A DNA stretch of 64,000 nucleotides from Syncephalastrum monosporum B8922. Its lineage: Eukaryota > Mucoromycota > Mucoromycetes > Mucorales > Syncephalastraceae. Below the pieces are notes generated by a model. That model saw nothing but the letters and a program-made list of their open reading frames with translations, made no database searches and was not told the DNA's origin. This document shows, one piece after another, positions 36,517 to 47,425 of the stretch (position 1 is its first letter; each line of letters opens with the position of its first letter). The stretch spans positions 62,001 through 126,000 of the forward strand of contig JNEN01000843.1 of the NCBI GenBank assembly GCA_000697355.1, given 5' to 3'. The position numbers were made by a program, and so were the translations under genes.

Positions 36517-37034
36517 AATTTAAAAAAGAAAAAGAAGAAAAGGAAAAGAAAAAGAAAAAAAAAGGTACAATACAACTAGATGTGCGGATAGATAGGATAG
36601 TGATACAAGGAGAAGCGAAGAGAAAGGGCAAGAGCGCGAAGGAGGATGGAAAGATGAAGAAGCGGTCAAGTAGTTGTTGTATAAGAGGGGATGATAGAAG
36701 GGTGTGAAAGAGAGGAGAGGGACGAGAGGTGAAAGAGGTGAAAATGAGCTTGAAGGATTCAGCAAAACGACAGCCCTTTAAAGCGATTTGAAAATGGCAG
36801 AAGTAGCACTCGGGCGTAATACGGAGATTGCCCCGAGCTGGTGCAGCACACGTTGTGTGTATTTTCGTCGAGGCATGACTAAAAAGTCCACCACAAAACA
36901 CAAACATCAGACGCCTCTCAATTCACACATATTTTTGTGTTGTCCCCCCCCCCCCCCCCCCCAAAATAAATCATCCCCCGACCAAAATTCATACAAATTC
37001 TCAACCACGAATTTTCGTCCCTCACAAAACATTA
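36517..37034. other. Intergenic with poly-C tract
   Basis: About 520 bp: promoter of the Sel1 gene (purine-rich on plus, 36520-36760) and 3' flank of the DUF4211 gene, with a 19-base C run at 36944-36962. Confidence 0.7.
36944..36962. repeat. (C)19 homopolymer
   Basis: Nineteen consecutive C; length may be unreliable in sequencing. A second, 12-base C run lies at 41636-41647. Confidence 0.9.
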
Positions 37035-38850
37035 TTATTTAATGTATCCACTTGAGGCATTCTCAAGGAGTTGCTGTAGAATCGTGTACATCTGAAGATC
37101 AGGTTAGTCTGTGCGTAGTTCTTTGTTTTCTTCACATTTACACACCTGGTGAATCTTCCCAGTATCTCGCAAGACCTCAAAAGTCGAACTCCCATCCTTG
37201 GCAGGCAAGATACCATCATATACTAAGCGATGGATCTCGTCGCGGACCTTGGTGTCCAGGTACGACCCAAAGTGGACCAGTCGGTGGTAAAGCTTGCCGC
37301 GAGCGTAGCACGAGCGTCCCAAAGAAAATGATTTCTCGTTCGGCGACACATCGGTTTCTTCCGGCCTGCAATAGAGCCGCACTTCGATTGACGCCGGCTT
37401 GCGTTGCCTGCATCCCTCGCATTCCAATCCGTGCGCGCCGCCTTTCACAAAGTACGGGTAGGTATCCAAAGCCTTTTTGTATTCGGGAAACCAGGCGTCA
37501 CTGTCGAGGAGAGATGCTGCGTAACTTTGGAGCCGACGCTCGACTGCTCTCTCGGCTCTTACAAACTGAGGCTCTGATTACCAGTCAGTCAGATCTGCAC
37601 CCAAAAAAAGCATCCGCGTCCTACATACCGTTGGCCTCGTCATCTTCGTTCAAACGATGCACAATAGATTCGACATAGGTCTCAAAGTTCTGCTCATGGT
37701 CAGAGCTGGCCAGACTGAACTCGGCTAGAATACAAAAATTAAAGACAGCGTCAGTATAACATTAAGGTCCTTCGTTCCATCTTTCTTTTGACTGCCTCGC
37801 TACACGAACCTGGCAGCTCCGCTTTTGCGTGTTCCACAATGGCGCCTGAGCCTCCTGGTGGCGTAACTCTCATCCCGTCAATAACGTCGTCATCAACGAC
37901 AAAGGCTTCTTCGTCCTCGGAAGACGAAGAGGAGGAGGAAGAGGAGACAGTGACAGCATCGGCGCTCTTGTTCTCGTCCTTATCTTCCTGATCCGTTTCT
38001 TCCTCCGAGGTCGTTCCATCGCCGGATCGGTTCCGGTACGCGTCGATGGGGCCGTGTGCTCCAGGGAACGAACCTTTTTCTCGGCCTACATATGGACTAT
38101 AAACATTTGACATGGGGAAACCGCGCGCGCTGACCCACGTTTTAACTTTTCCAGGGCTTGACTATACTTGGATTGTTTTCTTTCCCGTGTTCGGCCTTCG
38201 TAGACCACTGTAATGGTACGAATGAGCTTCACTGGAACCCCAATGCGTAAATGCCTTACCATTTTCGTGCAAGAAATCAATTTCTTCCTTATCAACTCGG
38301 TCGTCGTCGTCGTCGCTTTCGGGCGGTCGAGATGATGGTGCCTCAGTTTCAGAGGCGCTGCTCTCCTCTCCGTCCAACTGGTTGGCTCGCACAAGACGCC
38401 TTCTTTGTCGCGGCGGTCCTTCGTCTATAATAGTGTTCATGAGCCTGCCTGTCCCTTGCTGTTATTTTCCGTATGCAGGTACCGCTTTCACTGTCACTGG
38501 TGGGTATCACGACTCGTTTCTTCTGCCGCCGAGGTAGGAACACAGGCTCGTCGTCTTCTTCGTCGCTGAGTTGTATGGTATCTATTGTAGGCTCTTCAGG
38601 CGACGATGCCAGCCCTGACTGATCGTCCATGGCAGGTTCGCTGGTGACAGGCGAAGGCTTGCGCGTGCTATTGAATGGTTTAATCTTGGGGACTTTTACT
38701 TTGTTGTCCAACGTACGCAGTTGATCCAATGAATTCGCTGATTGCAGCTTGGCGGCGTGATCTTTTGACTGGAGGAGGTGAAGACGATGGCGAACTTTGC
38801 TCTAAGAAGTTCTTTAATGAACTTTGTCTGTAGCGAGTTCGTCTTGACAT
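37035..38850 (-). CDS. DUF4211-domain protein (CCDC82-like)
   Basis: Eight exons (38850-38717, 38667-38483, 38424-38260, 38207-38139, 38085-37810, 37724-37629, 37573-37146, 37091-37035) give 469 aa. The N-terminal half is Ser/Asp/Glu-rich and disordered, and includes RQSSLKNFLEQ, which resembles a degenerate PCNA-interacting box. The C-terminal half is the DUF4211 fold: EFSLASSDHEQNFETYVESIV, DAWFPEYKKALD, then a CxxC pair (LECEGCRQRKP), LYCRPEE and CYARGKLYHRLVHFG. DUF4211 is found in fungal nuclear proteins and vertebrate CCDC82; its molecular function is not established. Basic and acidic stretches point to a chromatin role, which is inference. The gene is recovered only by splicing eight exons. 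Confidence 0.82.
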
Positions 38851-39530
38851 TCTGTTGTAAAGTATGAAAAGGAGTCTCACGAGAAATAAATTTTGGTGCG
38901 CTTCGTCGGGTTTGTTCGTACCTGTGGACGACAGGTCAGTATAAATACATGACCAGCTATTTTTTTTATAAACGACATATCGTTCGGGGCGTTGCATCCT
39001 ATAATGCTTTAGAGTGCATGGCAAACTACTTGATACCAAGAATAGCATTGGGTGAGCTCCCATTATAACAAGCTGGGCTAGTCCAACCAAGAGTTGTTGG
39101 CAGGTGAGCAATATAGGAAAGCAGTAGGAAGGGATATGTTCCCACTCCAGCTCTATCACTGCATTACAACACGGTAAGACCTGTTGCTTGTATTCTCTTG
39201 ATAAAGGCCCCTCTTCATCTTGATACAGATACGGCATGATATAGTTCTGTCTGTATCCAGCTGCTATCCGTAGAAAAAACACGTCGACAAATAAACACAG
39301 AGGGAATATGTACACAAACGGCGCTGGATCAAACCATCTCGGCCTACTTATTCTCACTGGAAGCAGAAGTGCAAATCAGTCAAGATCGACATAAATAGCA
39401 GTTATATGATAAAATACAGCTATATACAAATGCAACAAGACGGTGGTGCCAATTTGGTTGCATTGAGACACGATTTCGGGGGTCACACACGTAAAACCTA
39501 TCTCTGAGTCTAACTCTCTTTTTTTTTGCC
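38851..39530. other. Divergent intergenic region
   Basis: 680 bp between the DUF4211 gene and the R3HCC1-like gene. The long minus-strand ORF that covers most of it is only an upstream extension of exon 1 of the DUF4211 gene and lacks codon bias. Confidence 0.55.
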
Positions 39531-40439
39531 ATGAACAGACAAACCAAGGCGCCCGGGAAAGGAGGAGACAACAACGCCAGTCGTGGAGAGAAGGACGCTC
39601 CAGCCACGACCACAAAAGACGATTCGCGACCACAGTCAGCAACATCCACATCCTCATCTGAACCCGTCTCGTCAGTAGACAAGTCAAAGGCAGATCGCTC
39701 TGATGATTCTGAACGCAATGGCATGTCCCAGCCCGAATCTACTGACACTTCCACGTCCAAGTCTACAAAACCAGACGCAGACAGCAAACAGACGAAAGAC
39801 GACGGGGTCGATTCATTGGACGTATCCTTGTCTAAACTCAAGCTAGACAGCCATGATAAAGAAAAACCTAGTCCGCCACAGCTAGGCAAGTGTTGATCGA
39901 TACATTTGCTCCCAGACAGCTGATCGTACATATCATGATTGGTTTCCTTTGGTCTATGCAGGTACGACGGTGTTAGAGTTTGTCAAGATGGATCCCTCCT
40001 TCACCACGCCGAAGTTAAGAGCCGCTATACAAGAGCGCGTCACAGGGCCCTTCAAGCTCAACTGGATCAGCAAAGACAAGACCCGCGTGAACTTCGATAG
40101 CATCGATGACGGTACTCTAGTCGAACAGTCCTTGTCGTGTGTTTGCTCACTCGTATTCTAGCTGTAGCCATCTTGAACCTCATGAAGTCAAGCACAGAAG
40201 TAAAAGTGACACCTTATACCCCGCCAGAGGACACTGCTCCAGCAGAGAAGAAAACGACCCTAAGAGGCTCGAGCGTATCGAGGCGTAAGTAACCGCCATT
40301 GAAAGGAGGCGCGGTGTTTTTTCTAAATCAATCATGATTCTTGTTAGTTACGGGGAAACCGAAGCCTGCCACCTCTGATGCCGTCGCGCGGCGTCTCATT
40401 GTAGGACACCTCGGACTTAAGACCAAACCAGACCCATAA
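39531..40439 (+). CDS. R3HCC1-like protein (C-terminal RRM-like region)
   Basis: Four exons (39531-39885, 39962-40111, 40162-40284, 40348-40439) give 239 aa. Residues 1-118 are Ser/Thr/Asp/Lys-rich low complexity. The C-terminal part is compact: TTVLEFVKMDPSFTTPKLRA, FKLNWISKDKTRVNFDSIDD, AVAILNLMKSS, and a final DAVARRLIVGHLGLK. The last motif and the W-x-K-D-x-x-x-V-x-F strand match the C-terminus of R3HCC1/R3HCC1L proteins, whose R3H domain is missing here. RNA binding is likely but unproven. Intron 1 uses a GC donor (G|GCAAGT), needed for frame. Confidence 0.75.
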
Positions 40440-40698
40440 GCGTAGCAAGCAAGATACAGACACCACGCTCGGTCATACATAGCATCATTCATTATTACAC
40501 TCGCACACATGTTCACTAGGCTGGCCGCCTGCTGAGAGTACGGTATCGGGAGTGCTCTGAGTTTTCCCATTTATCATCATGATATCATTTCTAAATTGCT
40601 TTCCACCTCATGGACGATTCTGGGACATGTGTATTCATGGCTTAGAGCCCACTTTTAATGTGTACTTCTTGAGAGTCTATGGGTTCGGAGGTCCTTGT

Positions 40699-41213
40699 TT
40701 ACTGGGTCACCTCCTATTATGATTTTAAGCGTCAGTACGTGTACCGCCATAGGACGATAATTCAGCTTTTTACCTTCAAATGGGCAATCACATCAGCACG
40801 ATCCTTGGGTTTCTTGAAGCCAGCAAAGGCCATCTTGGTGCCGGGGATGTACTTCTTAGGGTTCTCAAGGTACTGCAGGCAAATGGGTTTGTTTGTTTAC
40901 TGATCAGCGGGTGACGGGGGTCTCGATTTGATGACTTACATCGAACAACGTTTGCTCACCCCACTCGACGCCCTTGTCCTTGTTCGCGTCCGTGTAGCTA
41001 AAGCCAGGCACTGTACCGGACGTACGACCAAAGATGCCATGAAGGTTTGGACCAATCTTGTTGGCACCACCCTAAAGGAGACAATCTGTTGAGCGACCCT
41101 ACAAATAAGGAGGGTGAAGGCGAAGGCCTTACCGCTTCCACCGTGTGGCACTGCGCGCATCGAGTCTTGAAAAGCTTGGCACCAGCCTTAGCGTCACCTT
41201 CAGGAATTCCCAT
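40699..41213 (-). CDS. CYC1: Cytochrome c
   Basis: Four exons (41213-41133, 41071-40940, 40872-40774, 40713-40699) give 108 aa. Starts [18 protein letters not shown]; the haem site is [27 protein letters not shown] and PGTKMAF (axial Met) follow. The final exon is 15 nt and gives the usual LKEVTQ-like end. If intron 3 is not removed, the frame stops after four extra residues (LKVKS, 107 aa). The spliced form fits the family better. It carries electrons from complex III to IV in the intermembrane space; no cleavable presequence is needed. Confidence 0.95.
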
Positions 41214-43090
41214 TTTGAATAAAGCAAAAAGTTATATTGGTCTTGAGTGGGGAGTTGAGGTAGAGAAGAAAGAAGAAAAGAAAAGTGGAAAAACAGTGAC
41301 GCGAACAAAAGGAGGGGGTTTTGTCCTTTTGTGAAACACAATGTCGGAATTTGATAAGCTCTCGGGCCACATACGGAGGCCATTCCGTGGGCCTCAATCC
41401 AGAAGCTGGCCTGAGGAGAGCATTTGGCTGTATAATCCAGATAGCAAGATAGCAGCTGAGAAATATGACTTTCAGGAAGTAAACGAGCTATAACCCCAAA
41501 ATTATTCCCATGCATCATAGCCTCCAGTATCCCGATGTTAGATAGAGCCCTTATTACCCTTGCCCAGCCGATCGGAATTCTTCCATATTCAATTCTTCCA
41601 TCCGTGATCGCTTTTTGCTCATGCTATGCTTCTTACCCCCCCCCCCCAAGGGTCTTTGCTATAAGCGACGCTCCACTTCCTTCTTATGGCCACATTTATA
41701 TTTTGTTTTCTATTAGATCACTCTCATTTGCTTTCAGTCTCCTTTATTACCCACGTTGTTCAACGGGTGCTAGTGTCGAAAGGGAATGGAACCAAGAGCA
41801 TCTATGTTAAAGGAACTTCAATCTGTTCAAATAGCCGTTGGATGATCCAATAGCATAATTCACTTATTTTTGTGAAGCACTCATTCACGGGTACCATGAA
41901 ACTTTACTGGCAACGTTGACTGTCAACGAGGTATAAATATTGATTTATATTTCAGGCAACGAGGTGGTAGGCTGAATCCAGTTCAGTAAGGCGTATATCT
42001 CGATATCCGGTTGCTGCAGACAAAATTCACCATGCAGGTGCCTATCAGTTTCCTCCTCCAACCCAGCCGTAGTTGGGCAGAGTGCATTCTGAACACCGCG
42101 GGTACAGTCCACGCCTTGAATCGCTTGTTACACCATATTGATCTATAGCGACAGGGCCCACAGTGCTATGATTGCATTTCAGCGTAAAAATTGTGATGGT
42201 CTATAGCATATTTCTGCATCTAAGACGGTACCATGGCCGAGTAGGCATGAATGAAGAGCGTATCAGCCCCTTTGAAGCTAGAAACATCTGTCGAACGCTG
42301 CAATAGTACTTTGCTCTTGGTGTAGAACCGGAAAATGGGTGATTGTGACCGACTTCCAAGGGAGACAATAATTACCCACCGTTTAACACATGATTGTGTG
42401 TGCTGATGAGGGTAAGCGAGGAGGCTTGAGCGCCTTAGAAAGAGATAGTGCCAGAAACTCGGGCAGCGCCACGCGCAGGAGACAGAGCCAAAATGGGATA
42501 CACGCAGGGTCGGCAGGCAGCTATGATAATCGATCTCGTGCTGCTGCTTAAAAAGTTTTCATGAACTCTGGAGCACAAAGGTTCGTAGATGCATGCACAT
42601 TTGTCTTTGTTATTTATGCTGCCGCAACATGTTTCTATGGTATTTCGCTGTCAACTTTTCTTGATACATGTCACAGTTAGATTTTTTTTCTACACATCGA
42701 CTATATCTTTTATCTGAGCGTCACTCCACTTATGTGTAAAACGACGCTACGCACATATCGACTCTGATATTCGTAAGTCCGAGACATGGTTTTAGTTTTT
42801 TCTAATGGTCATCATACCTTTGATCTTCTACTTCTTGAGGGTGGTACCTGTCTTATTGAGACTGCAGACAGATTTTCATGAGCAGATTAAGTTCAGAGTT
42901 TTCAGATGTTAGGTATAATTGTTTTATATGGTTGACGCTTCCAAGGTGTTGTTTCTATGTCAGCATGATCGGCTCATGTGTCCTTTGTTTGGAGACGGAA
43001 TACACTATGTTATCATTTTCGTGTCCATGTGCCTACTTCGTACACGATAGGGAAACTGGAGAACATCATCATGTATTACAAAGAAAAGGA
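41214..43090. other. Intergenic, no gene seen
   Basis: About 1.9 kb, AT-rich, with a C12 run at 41636-41647. No coding bias on either strand, and no tRNA or snoRNA fold was recognised (a TGATGA at 42405 has no partner box). The left part is the cytochrome c promoter. Confidence 0.55.
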
Positions 43091-43909
43091 TTATACAACA
43101 CGCTTCACTTCAAAGAAGCGCTTGAGATATATGACCTGCCAGAAGCAAACGGCTGCTAACAGAGTCAGCTGGCCGAGCGACCACCATTTAACACGAGCGT
43201 TCGTGCTTTCAGCAGCTGGAAAAAGGGAAAAGACAGGGATGTCAGAAAATGACGAAGAGAACGGGTGAATCCTTACTGTCTCTGTGCTGGCGTTCACGGA
43301 CAACAATGTATTCTTGCTCGGCCTTGACAGCATAGATACTGTCAGCCAGTTCCTGGATCTCGCGCTGGATAGGATCGATGTGTTCTACAAAAGCATGAGT
43401 TGTATGTATAAACAGACGGGTTTCAGTGCCTTACCCTTTGCCGAGGCTTCCACTTTCTGCTTATCGTGAACATTGAAGTTGACCGACTTGGCGGTAATAG
43501 ACGACATTTGGTTTCCGAAGCAGTAGGTGTGTCGACCGTCCTGGGCAGCTTCAATGGCGTGGGTGCCCATCTGTTCTCGCGCGACGGTCTTCAGGACGCG
43601 GTCCTGTGGGTCTTGAATCTGCAGTACGCAATGAGCCATTTGCGAGTTTCATTGCCTTCCTTTTGTGAGCCTTACCCAGAAATCGATATCAAGGTTGCCA
43701 CCTTCACCCACCTAGAGCCGCGTTGTTTGAGATGAGTGGGTAGGTGCAAGACGAAACGAAGTTACCTGGAAGGTGACGGTCATCTTGTCGCCCTGCTTGA
43801 GGTCTTCAAAGAAGCATTCCTTGCCATGAGCAGGCAGGTCGATGTGAATAGCGCTGACAACAGTCAAGAGACACAGGGCAGCGAACGCGTAAATGAGTGA
43901 CCGAGACAT
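43091..43909 (-). CDS. EMP24: p24/EMP24-family ER-Golgi cargo receptor
   Basis: Five exons (43909-43766, 43711-43676, 43618-43435, 43384-43277, 43215-43091) give 198 aa. There is a signal peptide (SLIYAFAALCLLTVVSA), a GOLD domain with two Cys (KECFFED and HTYCFGNQM), a coiled-coil (HIDPIQREIQELADSIYAVK then EYIVVRERQHR), one membrane span (LGQLTLLAAVCFWQVIYL) and a cytosolic tail KRFFEVKRVV carrying the FF COPII/COPI signal. The RVV end is typical of the beta (Emp24/TMED2) class. It cycles between ER and Golgi selecting GPI-anchored cargo. Confidence 0.95.
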
Positions 43910-44159
43910 GGTGGTATATTTCTGCGAGTCTCTGCGAGGAAGCGATCCAAGGCTACGCGGGCTAGGGCAGCCGCACCCGCCCCGTCTTTGTGCTGTGCTG
44001 TCATTGGGGCTGCATTTGAATTCGCATATTCACGCAACGAAGAGCGGCCGTCTGTTCAGGGTGGCTTTCGGCATTCAAACTCAGTGGAGGAACAAAAATT
44101 GGCAACGTCTTTGCAACCCAAGTTTCCTTCCTTTTCGCGCGAGCAAGAGCAGTAGTACC

Positions 44160-45421
44160 ATGGTATGTCGCTTATGCAACTCGTCCATCAGGCGATGGGT
44201 GCATCCGTGGATGGATACATCAATGGATGGATGGGCTGATCGTCGGATGGATGGATATATGGATGGATGGATGGATGGATGAACAGTACAACTGATGCAC
44301 CCCGTTAGCCTTTCGTCAAAGTCCAGAAGAACAAGGCCTACTTCAAGCGCTACCAGGTCAAGTACCGCAGAAGAAGAGGTAATTGTTGTCTTTACACCCC
44401 ATGACTGCGACGCTTCGCCTATGGCCTGCCACACACATTGCTTGCGATGATGACTAGATAAAGCATAGTTCAACTGAACTGGCCTTACAAACCAGCTGTG
44501 TTGACTAAATTTTCTTTCGCCCCTAACTGATTACGAGCAATGGCAGTGCGCATATGGTGGTCGAGAACCTAAGCACGGTTTTACTGACTATGTTCACCAT
44601 GAATAGAGGGCAAGACCGACTACTACGCTCGCAAGCGGTTGGTCGTCCAGGCCAAGAACAAGTACAACTCGCCCAAGTACAGATTGGTGGTTCGCTTCAC
44701 CAACCGTGACATTGTGTGCCAGATCGTGTACGCCAAGCTCCAGGGTGACTTTGTCCTGGCTGCTGCCTACTCCCACGAGCTTCCCCGCTACGGCATCAAG
44801 GGTGGTCTGACCAACTGGTCTGCTGCCTATGCCACCGGTCTCCTCCTTGCTCGCCGTGTCTTGACCAAGCTCGGCCTTGCTGACAAGTACGAGGGTGTCA
44901 CCGAGCCCGATGGCACCGTCCAGGAGACTGAGGCCAACGAGGAGGGTCCCCGTCCCTTCAAGGCCTTCCTTGACGTCGGTGTTGCCCGCACCTCCACCGG
45001 TGCCCGTGTCTTCGGTGCCCTGAAGGGTGCCTCCGACGGTGGTCTGTACGTCCCCCACTCCGGCTCCCGTTTCCCTGGTTACGACATCGAGTCCAAGGCC
45101 AACGACGACGAGCTCCTCCGCAACTACATCTTCGGTGTCCACGTTGCCGAGTACATGGAGTACCTCGAGGAGGAAGATGAGGAGCGCTACAAGAAGCAGT
45201 TCGCCACCTTCCTGAAGGAGGGCATCACCTCCGACAAGATCGAGGACATGTACACCGAGGCTCACGAGGCTATCCGTGAGGACCCCACCCCCAAGCCCTC
45301 CCAGAAGAAGAAGCAGCAGAACACCCACGTTGCTCACCGCACCAAGCGTCTTACCAAGGAGGAGCGCGATGCTCGCATTGCCGAGAAGAAGGCTGCCTTC
45401 GACGCCGAGATGGAGGAGTAA
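44160..45421 (+). CDS. RPL5: 60S ribosomal protein L5 (uL18)
   Basis: Three exons (44160-44162, 44309-44378, 44607-45421) give 295 aa. The first coding exon is the ATG alone, followed by [35 protein letters not shown], the invariant L5 start shown here in two joined exons. The body has [55 protein letters not shown] and [10 protein letters not shown]5 binds 5S rRNA with L11 and is delivered to the 60S subunit. Codon use is extremely biased, as expected for a ribosomal protein. Intron 1 contains a GATG repeat; intron 2 contains a box C/D snoRNA. Confidence 0.97.
44210..44283. repeat. (GATG)n tandem repeat in RPL5 intron 1
   Basis: Imperfect GATG units, with a clean run of about seven units at the right end. 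Lies wholly inside the first intron. Confidence 0.85.
44436..44542 (+). ncRNA. snR60: Box C/D snoRNA, snR60/U80-like, in RPL5 intron 2
   Basis: A perfect 7-bp terminal stem (44436-44442 with 44536-44542) brackets box C ATGATGA (44447-44453), D' CTGA (44474-44477), C'-like GTGTTGA (44508-44514) and box D CTGA (44527-44530). The antisense element before D' is complementary to UUGAACUAUGC, and the one before box D to UAGGGGCGAAAGA; I know both as conserved large-subunit rRNA segments. By the box+5 rule they target an A and a G that, on the yeast sequence as I remember it, lie 91 nt apart, matching Am817 and Gm908, the two sites of snR60 (human U80). It would be released from the spliced intron. 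Confidence 0.85.
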
Positions 45422-45730
45422 ATTCTTACTCTTTCTATCCCATAAAAATAAAAAACTACTCTCTTCCATTGTTTGTCATATCTCATTTGCATCGTAATGA
45501 AACCTCTCTTATTTTTTTTTTTTTTTGATGTTCCTTTTACCTCCTCTTTTTTTCGTCTCCGTCGGGTTGATATGGATGGGTTTTCTGTGATTTCGTGCGA
45601 GGTCAATGGTTACGTGGATTTCCTTTTGCGGAACAGAAAATGTTAATTGATTTAAAAGGGCACTCCCAAATGCGGTGGAAATCTGCATCTCTTTGAACTG
45701 CGTGTGTCCCAAAACTACGGTTGAAGTGCA
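45422..45730. other. Short intergenic region
   Basis: RPL5 3' UTR with a T16 run (about 45511-45526) and the bZIP promoter. No other feature seen. Confidence 0.6.
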
Positions 45731-47158
45731 ATGTCTGCCCAATTACAAAAGAACTTCCATTTCCAATACTTTGACGAGGCAAGCGATGTCGGTATTGAGG
45801 ACGAGTCGGGCGAACGGGTCCGCCAGCGCAAGCGGCCGGGCCGGAAACCCAACCCGCCCTCGCTGCAGCAGCGCCGAGCCCAGAACCGAGCAGCCCAGAA
45901 AGCGTTTCGTGCTCGGGAATCCGAACGGCGCCAAGAGCGCGAACGGCTGTGGCAGACGCAGCAAATGGAGCTCGATCGCATGCGGCAGCGCCTGGCACAG
46001 GTCGAGTTCGAAGCCAACTACTTGCGGGGCTATGTCCTCCTGTTGTCGCTCTCATGTCTCGTCGAGCGGGGCTCCATGCCGCAAGTCATGGCCGACACAC
46101 GGCTGTTCCCTGTGCGCGAAGGCGACGTGGGCATGACCCCCTACAGCCGCAACGAGAAAATCAACGAGCTTCCCGCTATCCTGCAGTCTATCCTCGACAA
46201 CGACTCGAAGCAGGTCTTGGCTTACAGACATGCGCTCGTCACAGCCCTCTGCAAAAACGTACCCACGCCGACCTTTATTTCAAAGCAGGAGTCACAGGAA
46301 AACGACAAGACACAGCAAAGCCAGAGCCAGGACCAACAGCACCAGCACCAGCAGCCACAGCAGCCACAACCGAAGCAAAAGCAAAAGCAACCGGAACCAC
46401 AAACAAGCGGACTGCATGACGGTTCACCACTCGAACCGACGGCTACCTCTGTGCCCGAAGACCTGACGGTTGGATTCACTGCGAATAAACCGGTGTATGT
46501 CACCACCTCCGAGACGCCGAGACTCATGACGCCCGACGACCTTGCCCACATGCCTCCCATCCAAGCTTTGCATATCCTTCGCCTCCAGCTGAAAGGCTCC
46601 AGTATCCTAGGCGAGCTCTATGGACTCGCCTATGCCCCCAGTAAGTCTTGACTCTCCTTCTCATCCGCTCGTTTTTCTCATCGTATCCCGTCTCCTTTAG
46701 CTGCCCTGCAACGCCACATACCCCACGATGCACGTATCGACTATATCCCGGCGGGCTACATGCGCGATCGGATGATCTTGTTCCAAGGACTCTACGACAT
46801 GGATGACTGCTTTGAACTGCTGTCAAGCAAGACCGTGTTTGTCGGCGGCGACTGCCGTAACCGACTCAACTGGAGTGCGCCGCCAGAGTTCTCAGACAAG
46901 TACTGGTTCCTCTCCCACGAGGTGATCGACCCGAACGACCACTGTGAATACATACCGCCCGAGGTCGAGAAGCTGCTCCTGGAGGGCCAGCGCTTCCGTG
47001 AGCTTGAGCTACAGAAAAAACGTGCATCGGAGGCAGGTCTGCGAGACCTCACAGGTCTGACAGGTCTGACAGGTCTGAGCACCACGTCTGCCAGTTCGCC
47101 CTCGCCATCGTCTACCGTGCTCCCGCTGACCCCCTCCCAGCAAGACCCGCTTGGATGA
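45731..47158 (+). CDS. bZIP transcription factor with DUF3425-like C-terminus
   Basis: Two exons (45731-46640, 46701-47158) give 455 aa. The basic region RRAQNRAAQKAFRARESERR (about residues 48-67) is the Yap/Pap1-type NxxAQxxFR variant, followed by a short leucine zipper. A Gln-rich stretch (about residues 195-220) suggests an activation segment. The C-terminal domain (RIDYIPAGYMRDRMILFQG, VFVGGDCRNRLNW, KYWFLSHEVID) resembles DUF3425, common in fungal bZIP regulators. A TGLTGLTGL repeat lies near the end, from three tandem 9-base units. Targets are unknown; stress or secondary metabolism are typical of the class. Confidence 0.88.
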
Positions 47159-47425
47159 TGATAAGGCATGATGATGCGTGGATCGGATGCTGTGTTCTCC
47201 TGTAATATATATCTGTGTAGAAATTGGCTTGGCTTCTTGTATTTAGAACGTGAATAAAGACAAAGAGAGCGAAGAGGCAGTGGAATGGCGAGCTGTCATT
47301 GGCCGCAGTGGCTTGTGCCTCTCGCGAGTCTGACTTGACAGCAACTTTCCCTTACTTTCCGCCCTCCGCCCCAAAACGCCCCTCTCCTTCCTTTCGCAAC
47401 CGCGTCATCTACTCATCTTTCTGTA

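Noticed and set aside
38680..39357. 225-codon minus-strand ORF running upstream of the DUF4211 gene start
   Set aside because: The part before the Met at 38850 has no coding bias and is interpreted as leader and intergenic sequence.
44594..45469. 291-codon minus-strand ORF opposite RPL5
   Set aside because: Leu/Val/Gly-rich shadow of the highly biased RPL5 codons.
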